A stretch of 64,000 nt of DNA, taken from the NCBI GenBank assembly GCA_903632075.3, contig CAHIKZ030004296.1:2606501-2670500 (forward strand), in the 5' to 3' direction. Source of the stretch: Acanthosepion pharaonis. Taxonomy: Eukaryota; Mollusca; Cephalopoda; Sepiida; Sepiidae. Positions 54,685 through 64,000 of the stretch are shown piece after piece. The position numbers were made by a program, and so were the translations under genes. The stretch's first letter is position 1. Every line of letters starts with the position of its first letter. The notes below the pieces were generated by a model. It saw only the letters and a list, made by a program, of their open reading frames with translations, was not told the origin of the DNA and did not search any database.

Positions 54685-56060
54685 GTTTTATATTGATAAT
54701 AATAATTTATATAGAAGTTTCATATTAACAACAGTGGTTTATACAAGTTTGATATTGACACTAATAATTTATATATAAGTTTCATTTTGACACTAATAAT
54801 TTATATATAAGTTTCATATTGACACTGACATCTTATATGTAAATTTCATATTAATACTAATAATTTATATATAAGTTTCATTTTTGACACTAATAATTTA
54901 TATATAAGTTTCATATTGAAACTAATATCTTATATGTAAGTTTCATATTAATACTAATAATTTATATATAAGTTTCATATTAAGATAAATAATTTACATA
55001 TATAAATTTTGTATTGATATTAATAATTTATATATAAGTTCCATACTGACAATAATGATTAATACAAGTTTTATATTGACACTAATAATTTATATAAATT
55101 TCATATTGATTAATAATTTACATAAATTTATATTGACAATAATAATTTATATATACAAATTTCATATTGACATTAATAATTTGTATATAAGTTTCATATT
55201 GATACTAATATTTTTATATGTAAGTTTCATATTAATAGTAATAATTTATATATGATTTATATTGGCACTAATAATTTATATAAATTTCTTATTGGCACTG
55301 ATAATTTATATTTAAATTTTATATCGATATTAATAATTTGTATATAAGTTTCATATTGACAATAATGATTCATACAAGTTTTATATTGACACTAATATTT
55401 TATATAAATTTCATATTGACACTAATAATTTATACATACAAATTTCATATCAACGTCAATAATGTATATATATATATATATGTTTTATATTGATAATAAT
55501 AAACTATATGTTTCATATTAACACTAATAATTTATTTATATTGTTTAATATTGATACTAATAACATATATATATATAAATTTTATATCGACATTAATAAT
55601 CTATGTATAAGTTTCATATTGAGACCAATATTTTATATGTATGTTTCATTTTAACACTTATAATTTATATAAATACCTTTTATATCGATATTAACAACTT
55701 ATATATGTTTCATATTGACAATAATGATTCATATAAGTTTTATATTGACATTAATAATTTATATAAATTTCATATTGGCACTAATAATTTATATAAATTT
55801 CACATTGACATTAATAATTTTATGTTTCATATTGATACTAATGATTTATATGGATTTCATATTAACACTAATAATTCATTTATAAGTTTCATATTGATAC
55901 TAATAATTTATATGTTTTATATTGACACTAATAATTTATATAAATTCATATTAACACTAATAATTTATTTATAAGTTTCATATTGATACTAATGATTTAT
56001 ATATGTATAAGATTCATATTGATAATAATTTATATTAATTTCATATCAACACTAATATTA
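54685..56060. repeat. Degenerate AT-rich tandem array
   Basis: About 1.4 kb of 'actaataatttatatataag' + 'tttcatattgac' units of about 28-45 bp, highly variable. Open frames within (Ile/Asn/Tyr-rich) are by-products. Confidence 0.9.
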
Positions 56061-57094
56061 CCTTATTAACGTCTATTTTACAAGGCAATATGCATACTCG
56101 ATATCCTCGGGGCTTTCACTCGGACTAGACTGACCAATAAATTTTAATATAAAGTTTTCTCTTTAAAAAAAAAAGTCTGTTTAAGAACGTCGTGTCTATC
56201 TTCCTTATCATCGCAATATTTACTTATTACTTTCTCTAATATTCTGTTACTCTCTACCACGAGTGACTCCTGAGCCTTGCCTTGTATTGGGTGAAACTTA
56301 CTATAAAAAGAAACGTCAGTAGCCCAGTATTTAATGTTTCATATCACATCACTGACTGATTTCTCTAAAAACTTTGCTCGGGCGTCAACAGGACTTAAAC
56401 CATGAACTTTATGCCTGGCATTTTTAATCATTATAATTTAGCTTTTACATTGAGACTTATTAATATCTTAAAACATTCGACTGATATCTAATTGATAGTC
56501 CTCACTTGAAACAGTCACTTGAAGCACTATTTCTTGTTAATCGATGCTATGAGAAACTTTGTTGCTGGCCTTATCGTACAAAAGATATTCGTTTGTCCTT
56601 GACTGTCCACTTCTGATATTAAACATCTATCTCACTTTAGAGTTTCTAGCGGTAAAAAGAAAAAAAATGACCAATCACATGCTGAATTATTTTATATAAT
56701 AAATAGAATCTGTGTCAGGAAAATGTACATTAAATTGCTAGACGTTCGGACATTATGGCCGGCTGTTTAATAAAAATTCATTTTTATTTTAAATTAATAC
56801 AATTTTTGTAGATGTTCAAAAGCAAAATTTTAAAAATAATAATATTAACTTGTTTTAATTGTTTGTAATTTAATAACTTATATTGATAAATTTTAATAGT
56901 CTATGTTGATAAATTTTATTAGATTGTATCGATATGTTTTATAGGTAGTATTAATAATAAGTAATAATGCTGTAAACCGACAAGCTTTTTTGATTGGTTT
57001 GTTTTCTACGCCTTATCAACCTCTTGCAGGTTATTTAAAGCCAGAAAATATTTTTTGAGATAATAATGGTTTTAGTGATACAAGTCTTACTAAT
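56061..57094. other. Unannotated AT-rich sequence
   Basis: 'tattgataaattttaatag'-like phrases near 56880-56950 foreshadow the array at 57395. Nothing else recognised. Confidence 0.4.
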
Positions 57095-57339
57095 TAACCC
57101 ATAGCTGGGAGGAGAAGAGGTGGATTCATACCTTGACCAAGGTTATTTGCGCGTAAGTGAATATAACGAACCCAACGAGAATTTGAACTCAGCTCTCCGA
57201 TTAACAATTCCGAGCCCTTATCCATTACACCACCCGCACATCTAAGCTTACAGCACCTGGTATTCCCAAGCGGTCATCCATCGAGATACTGACCAGGCTC
57301 GACGTTGTTTAACTTCAGTGGTTGTACGGGAACCGGTCT
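57095..57339 (-). mobile_element. Composite 5S rRNA/tRNA SINE
   Basis: On the minus strand 57339-57243 aligns with about 95 bases of 5S rRNA (from 'gaagttaaacaacgtcgagc' through 'gaccgcttgggaatacca' and 'ggtgctgtaagc'). It is followed directly by a family A SINE: 'gtggtgtaatggataagg', B-box-like GAGTTCAAATTCTC, 'ggtatgaatccacctcttct', 'cagctatgggttaa'. A diverged sister lies at 25840-25962. The 5S part has many substitutions, so it is not a functional rRNA gene. Confidence 0.75.
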
Positions 57340-57394
57340 GAGAAGCTTTGAAGTTGATAATGAATTCATAAAATGTAAGGTGCTGTACTGATAA

Positions 57395-57805
57395 ACTTTG
57401 ATGGGGGTGTATTAGTAATAGGCTATATTAATAAGCTTTAATAGGTTCTGTTGATAAACTTTAATGACTTACATTTTAATTAGCTGTATTGAGAAGATTT
57501 AAGAGCTTATATGAATAAAAATTTAATGTATTGATACATTTTATTGTATTGCATTGATAACATCAATGGATTATATTAATGGGTTGTGTTGATAAACTGT
57601 AATGGGTTGTACTGATAAATTTAATGGGATGTAGTGATAAAAATTAATGGGATATAGTGATAAAAATTAATGGGATATAGTGATAAAATTTAATGGATTT
57701 TATTGATACAATTTAATGAGTTCTATTGATAATTTTAATGGACTGTAGTGATAACATTTAATGGGTTTTATTGATACAATTTAATGGGTTATATTGATAA
57801 ATTCA
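57395..57805. repeat. Degenerate ~22-26-bp tandem array
   Basis: 'tgataaaaattaatgggata' + 'tagtga' and related units repeat about 16 times. Confidence 0.85.
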
Positions 57806-58689
57806 AAGGAAAAAATGGATATTAATTGCTAATCGTTTTCATGAACGAATGATTTCCAAGCCTTTATGACCAACAAAAGAAAAAAATTAACCAATGCATC
57901 TGGGACCTGTTTCCGCTATTTTCAACTTGATATATTCTTTCGTGTGTTTACACACTACACCTGAAACATTAAAAATAAAAACACAAAAATATCTAACACT
58001 TCAATTAAAATCATTTTTGCGTTTTTTTGTTTTTTGTTTTTTTTTTGCAGGAATAATTTGAACATGTTCCAATTTAATTTTATTCTGACAAGTTCCATTT
58101 TAAATGACATTTCAGTGTTAAAAATAGTTTATAAAACATTTGGTAGATAAATATAGCAAAATAAACACAATTTATAATATCTGAAAAATATCGATTTTCA
58201 TTTTTTTATCAGCGATTACGTCCAAATTCAGAAAGTTTAAAAACTTTTACTGAAAAACTTTTGTCATGGACATTTCAAATATTTCAGTTAAATAAAAATT
58301 TAAAGATTAATGACTTAATAGACATTGCTTTGTTATATTAATCAATTTATCAACGTAACTAGATGAATATCAGGACAAATTATACATAAAGTCTGTTCCA
58401 GAAGAACGATTTGTTTGAAGGAGGAGTTTTTCTTGACGAATCGGCTGAACATTCTGGGCTGTAAAATGGTCCTCCAAATTTTACTTGAATTGGTTTATGA
58501 TGTGTCTTTGAGGCACGTTTTGCTATGATTTTTGGTATTTACATAAACGCATCCGTCCATCCGTTTTTTTTCGGGGGATCATAACAATAAACGGTCATAA
58601 GAATACGATTCCAGAAATGCCACTTGAAGGATCAGTGGATTTCCAGGTTTTGTTCTTATAATAGTTTCTTCTACCACAATTAAAATGCA
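57806..58689. other. Unannotated AT-rich sequence
   Basis: T-run near 58022-58049. No gene recognised. Confidence 0.4.
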
Positions 58690-58844
58690 GCCGATATATA
58701 TTTTTTTTTATATAAACGCATGTTTGATTTTTTGTTATATATATATAGAGAGATATCAAGGACAGGAAAAGGAAGTAATTTTATTTCAAATTATTATATT
58801 TTACTGTATCATTGTAATAACTTTTCTCACTTTCTGCACAAACA

Positions 58845-59072
<228 letters not shown>

Positions 59073-59160
59073 ATAAAATAAATTGATCATTGCGTTTAGC
59101 ATGAAATATGTCACCTCTGGGCGTTGGCTTCAATGTTCACTTTTATATATATATATATAT

Positions 59161-60306
59161 GGATGTACGTTTTCTCTGCAGGTGTATATATATAAAGATG
59201 GAAATACACATATGGTCGTTTCGTGTGAATGTGTATGTAGGTGTATATAGGAACTCATAGATATATAAGAAGATATAGGTATGTGGTTACAAATAGAGGT
59301 TTAAGACATGTGTAGATAAAAAATTGTAAAAGAAGGACCTAATTTTCTGCTAGTGACATCTCTTCCAAATTTCTCCTCTAATATTCTCCAATTGGAAGTG
59401 AATTTTAAATAACACGAAGGGAAAGTTTAGATTGGTAATTTAATTGAGATCGAAAGACACTACCCCAGTGTGGAGAATAAAATTATTTAAATGGGAATAA
59501 CAGTTGATAATTGGGTACATAAAAACAATCACGAGTTTACTTAATGAACAAAAATAATCACGAGTTTACTTAATGAACAAAAATCAAACGAATAGATGTC
59601 AACCTAACAAGCTATAAGATAAAAGTTTTAGGAAAAAAAAAAAATTACTAAATATAAAATGGATTGCTCTTTCAATGTTCTGTCTATGGATTTTTCCAAT
59701 CGATTGTTTCATAGAAAATACCCAAAACTCCACCGAATTTCAAATTAATTTCTTCGTAGATTGTTTTAACATTTGGATATTTATCAAACCTTAACCTCCC
59801 AAATATGCACGTTAAAGTAACGCGAACTGACAGCGTCTAAGAATTTGAATGAAACCTGTCGTGTAATTTATTGGGGTTGTTGTAAATTCTTCCTTTAATG
59901 TCGTTCTTATCATTCACCCCTTAGCCATCTATATCTAGAGACGAGACGCGTTAAATTTGAGCAACATCTAGCCGACACACTGGGGTTAAAATAGGAAACT
60001 AAAATGATACATATGACACACTAATATCCTCTCTCCCACCTCACTTCCTCACTTCGTTAACTTTACGTAGACTTGATGAGGTCCGTAAAAAACGTGTGAA
60101 TTTCTTTTCATTTTTCATTTCAGCTTTTGGAAGTAAAGTCTGATGATCCAGAACCCAGTTAAAGGGGTTATGGTGAAATAGCTTATTACATGGAATCTTA
60201 ACGGGGTCTGTCTTTTATTCAAACATATCTGCTCTGAATTTCACATTGAGCTCTCTGGATATCATCCTCCTCAGGTCTACCCATACGGATTACCTAAGTT
60301 TACATA

Positions 60307-60309
<3 letters not shown>
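59161..60309. other. Unannotated sequence
   Basis: A 27-bp direct repeat ('aaaataatcacgagtttact' twice near 59522-59580). Otherwise nothing recognised. Confidence 0.4.
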
Positions 60310-60344
<35 letters not shown>

Positions 60345-60594
60345 TTAAGGTATGTTATATTTATTGGTTAAAGTGCTCCATATCAGTGGCAGAGCGTATG
60401 TAAATATAAAACTAGACATTAAAGTCAACGCCAAGTGCCTCTGGGTGTTGACTTCAATAAATATGTTATGTGTGTGTGTGAATGTGTGTGTGTGTGTGTA
60501 CATTAATGTATATTTGAGCAGCAACCTTACTTTCAAACATCTTTTATTAAATGCGTCCGAACAATGTAAATAGTGTAAATAATAACTCATCTCA

Positions 60595-60660
<66 letters not shown>
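60310..60660. repeat. AT microsatellites around a family D trace
   Basis: (TA)n at 60310-60341 and 60597-60657. Between them 'cgaacaatgtaaatagtgta' + 'aataataactcatctcag' (60557-60595) is the outer end of repeat family D, and 'tgcctctgggtgttgacttc' at 60438 echoes 59112. Confidence 0.7.
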
Positions 60661-60663
<3 letters not shown>

Positions 60664-60984
60664 TATCAAGCTTTGTTTCATTCTCTAGCGAAATGTTTGG
60701 AATCTTTTGGGTGATTCCAAAAATTTCGCTTGAGGATGAAACAGAGCTTGATACTTAATTCAATTAAATTTTAATAATTATATTGAGTTTTGGCTCTTGA
60801 TTTTGAAACATGAGAACTCTTATGTAGCGAAGGAATCATACTTTTTTAAAATAATTATAATTTAGGGTCTACATTTGTATTGAGCACTGTTTTTTTGGTT
60901 TTGGGTTTTTTTAAATAAAAAAAATACTAAAAAACTTCGGATTATTTACCTAACGTGTTCTTTCCTATTTTTCAACATATCTGC

Positions 60985-61559
<575 letters not shown>

Positions 61560-61720
61560 GAGATTAGACGGAAGAAAAGATTTACCAAAATCGGAAAAAG
61601 AAAAAAAAGAAATATAATAGAAAAGAGAGAAGATAACGTTTAATGGTTGCTTCCGTAAAATAGAAAACATTGTCTGTTTTTTAATCTTTCTATTTGTACC
61701 CTCCTCTTTAAATAATTAAC
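61560..61720. repeat. Dispersed repeat family E copy
   Basis: 'gaagataacgtttaatggtt' + 'gcttccgtaaaatagaaaac' and 'atttgtaccctcctctt' match 19860-19935 and 23930-24015. Only a vestigial GA-rich tract is present. Confidence 0.55.
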
Positions 61721-61859
61721 ATAGTTCTGATTCTTATTTTAATATTTTATTAATGTTGCTAAGCTCAAATATTTAACGATGCAATAAGAGACTTTCCTCG
61801 GGTACTCTATAGCCGTGGAACTCTCAAGGAGCTTATTCAATCATTAAGAATTATGATTC

Positions 61860-62210
61860 AGAGACGGATACGCAATGTAATTGGCCCTGATCTGGCATCT
61901 CGTTTACATTCGCTTTCTCACAGACCTGCCGTCGCTTCCCTCTGTCTTTTCTACAAATACGTTCACGGTACCTGCTCCGATGCTAGTTCCCAAACTGCAT
62001 GAATTTAAACGTGCTACTAGGTTGGCATTTCAGTCCCACCCTTTCACTGTCGAAACGGTTAAATGTAGCCGTCTCTTCTACTCCAATAGCTGCATGTCAC
62101 GCACTTCCCGTCTGTGGAACTCCCTTCCTGTTACTTGCTTCCCTGATAGATATAATCTCCAAATATCCAAAAGCAATGTCAAAAATAGGAAGACCTTGAT
62201 AGTTTCACTG
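61860..62210 (+). pseudogene. LINE RT C-terminal end (Jockey/CR1-like)
   Basis: Plus-strand 'VPKLHEFKRATRLAFQSHPF', 'TVETVKCSRLFYSNS' and 'RTSRLWNSLPVTCFPDRYNL' form the C terminus of the same LINE as 2001-2770, here better preserved at its last 80 codons. The upstream part (61870-61990) is in another frame ('VIGPDLASRLHSLSHR'). After about 62210 the frame runs into CT-rich tail sequence. Confidence 0.8.
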
Positions 62211-63240
62211 ATATTTTCTCGTTCTTTTATTATTATTTTTTCCCTAAAAGCAATTTTTTATTTAAGTCAGTTATTTATTTTTCTCTTTGTTTTCCCAAAT
62301 TTGATTTCCTACAATATATTTTGTTTATTTTTTCTTTTGTGTGGCTTTCTGTTATTTTCGGCGAAATTCATTCAGGAATTCATTTATTCGCTTTTGTCTA
62401 TATCACTTTGCACTCCCGCCTTTTTTATCATTAAAATTCTCTTTCCCTCTCTCTATTATTGTATTTCTATTTCTCTCTCTCTCTCTCTCATTCTTTCTTT
62501 TTCTTTCTTTCTGTATATCTATGTTTCTTTCTTTCTTTCTTTCATTTCCTTTTTCTTTTACATCTTTCTCTTTATATTGCTCCATAGAACATTTATCGAA
62601 GCATTTCCCATTTTTCTAAAATATATTTTCTTTCTTTCTTACTATTTCCCTTATTTATTTATTTTTCTTTTTATTTACAACGATCATATTAATTCTCTTT
62701 TTCTACTTTCCACTTTATCTCTCTCTCTTTTTATTCTTCAATCTATTTTTCCTCTTTCTCTTCCACTTTCTTTTCCTCTTTCTCTAATCTTTTGTTGCTC
62801 TTCTTCTTGTTTCTTTTTTCCATCTTTCTGTTTATATTCAAACATTTCCCATTTTTAGAGAAAAAAAAATGAGTCAATGCATTTTTCTTCTTTCGCTGTC
62901 TCTTTCCTTTTTATTTCCTTTCCTTTTTCTCCTTTCCTGCGATCGTCATAATTCCCTTTCCACTTCCCCTCCCCTTTCTCTCTTTATTCCCCAATCTCCT
63001 TTCTTCTTCCTCTTCCTATATTCCTCTCTTTCTCTTCGTTTTTCTGCTCTTTTTTCCTCCTTTCTCTTTATATTTATTTCCTAATCTCTTTTATCGTTTC
63101 CTATTTTTGTTAAAAATGGCTGCCTGTTTTCTGTTTGTTTGTTTTTTTTTTTGTTTTTTTTTTCACGGTCTCTTTCCTCTTTATTTATTTACTTTTCTCC
63201 CCACCCCCGCTTTACTGCGATCAATTCTCTTTCATTAAAA
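62211..63240. repeat. CT/T-rich low-complexity region
   Basis: About 1 kb dominated by TTTC, CTCT and TTTA runs, possibly expanded from the 3' tail of the LINE just upstream. Leu/Phe/Ser-rich frames here are not genes. Confidence 0.8.
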
Positions 63241-63415
63241 GATATTTGCATATCCGACAATTCTGTTATCATGTCTCTCGAAGTGTCTGCATTGTTACGA
63301 GACTGTTTGCTTAATAGTTAATTTAACTGTAACGTTTACTGCTTAATACACATTTTCTCATTGATAGCCAGGTTTCCCAAACATACGTCGTCTGCTCTGT
63401 CATTTTCAACGTCGA

Positions 63416-64000
63416 CTACAAATGTGTCGCCATTATCTGGATGGGGGGCGGTGGTGGTGGTGGTGGCGGTGGTGGCGGTGATGAAGGCACGGATGTAGAA
63501 GGGGTCTCTACTGTGGATGATGACGGCAACTGCGGTGGAGGCGGTGGCGGAGGCGGTGGCTGGGGCGGCGTCGGTGGTGATGCGTTTTCTTTGAGAGTAG
63601 CGACCGGCGACTGAGTCGACGGTGATGTCGACGGTTTCGACTGTGGCATTTGTGGCGGGGAAGATATCAGACTCTCCAGGTGTGATTTAAATTCCTCCCT
63701 TGATGAAATCGGGCGAATGGTTGGCTGCAACGCTTCGGAAGCCCATTCGGGCAAGGTATTATCTTCATCAGCGTCAGTTGTCGACTCATTGTTTGGCACG
63801 ATGACGCTGTCTGAGTCGCCTTCGTCAGTGGTACCAGTGTTTTTCAGGGGCTCCTCAGTTTGGAAGGATACTCCTTTTGAGGGCGATTCAAACAAGGCTG
63901 GCTTTTCGTTGACGTTCTCTATAAAGTCAGGCGTTAGAAGAAACTCACTGATCTCTGATTCCAGTTGACCATTTGTTTCTGGCGCTGCCCAGGTACTTTC
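63416..64000 (-). CDS. Proline-rich protein, partial exon (open to the right edge)
   Basis: The minus frame is open from the window edge at 64000 to a TAG at 63418-63416 (about 194 codons visible). It starts '...STWAAPETNGQLESEISEFL', runs through an acidic Ser/Thr-rich region, 'LPEWASEALQPTIRPISSRE', then Ser/Pro/Gln-rich sequence and two polyproline tracts of 9-12 prolines, ending 'IQIMATHL'. GC content is far above the flanks, so it looks like a real coding exon. Polyproline like this is typical of FH1-type or WASP-related actin regulators, but no diagnostic domain is visible and I do not assign a function. The end may be a true stop or a missed donor (a weak ATTT|GTAGTC is at 63420). Confidence 0.55.
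   Translation of the reverse strand, partial: ESTWAAPETNGQLESEISEFLLTPDFIENVNEKPALFESPSKGVSFQTEEPLKNTGTTDEGDSDSVIVPNNESTTDADEDNTLPEWASEALQPTIRPISSREEFKSHLESLISSPPQMPQSKPSTSPSTQSPVATLKENASPPTPPQPPPPPPPPPQLPSSSTVETPSTSVPSSPPPPPPPPPPPPIQIMATHL

Noticed and set aside
54685..56060. Ile/Tyr/Asn-rich membrane protein frames
   Set aside because: They follow the degenerate AT-rich tandem array and have no conserved start or domain.
57243..57339. Functional 5S rRNA gene
   Set aside because: Only about 95 bases with many substitutions, fused to a SINE; the 5' part is lost.

Overview
The window is animal genomic DNA: AT-rich and intron-like, with long (CA)n, (AT)n, (GAAA)n and (TGTA)n arrays, several tRNA-derived SINE families, non-LTR and LTR retrotransposon debris and Tc1/mariner remnants. 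The style (tRNA SINEs, huge dinucleotide arrays, many palindromic repeats) fits a lophotrochozoan such as a cephalopod mollusc, but nothing in the sequence proves the species. There are no bacterial operons and no CRISPR arrays.

Host genes. Three minus-strand exons (15408-15501, 10065-10301, 4761-4960) have good splice sites and matching phases (1, 1). They encode a signal peptide followed by the start of a periplasmic-binding-protein-like ligand domain, most like the amino-terminal domain of an ionotropic glutamate receptor. The gene runs off the left edge, so the first 15.5 kb is mostly its introns. At the right edge (63416-64000, minus) a GC-rich open frame encodes an acidic/Ser-rich segment and a polyproline tract, and is probably an exon of a second gene.

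Transposable elements. 900-4745: SINEs, a LINE 3' end, two mariner-type elements and a second LINE. 6.3-18.9 kb: SINEs, minisatellites of 40, 34 and 55 bp, mariner remnants and LINE scraps. 21-33 kb: a 267-bp solo LTR, an inverted duplication of about 0.8-kb arms, a 139-bp satellite made from a LINE 3' end, AT-capped and other palindromes. 37226-38142: a 917-bp solo LTR with a 5-bp target duplication. 39.47-53.12 kb: a nested structure. An element with inverted ends made of short 'cgggatt' repeats and a 30-bp minisatellite core was invaded by a complete 10.9-kb Ty3/Gypsy provirus (41437-52317, minus) with 2.07-kb LTRs, a 4-bp target duplication, gag, pro, RT, RNase H, integrase and an env-like remnant, all interrupted by frameshifts or a stop. 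53.6-63.3 kb: Tc1 debris, degenerate AT-rich arrays, a 5S/tRNA composite SINE, microsatellites, a LINE 3' end and CT-rich sequence.

Main points for follow-up: the provirus has four zinc knuckles split over two frames and a tRNA-3'-end-like sequence present both in the LTR end and at the primer site; a dispersed palindromic repeat carries a covarying, hammerhead-like RNA core; and a LINE tail has become a satellite. All calls were made by reading alone, without database searches.
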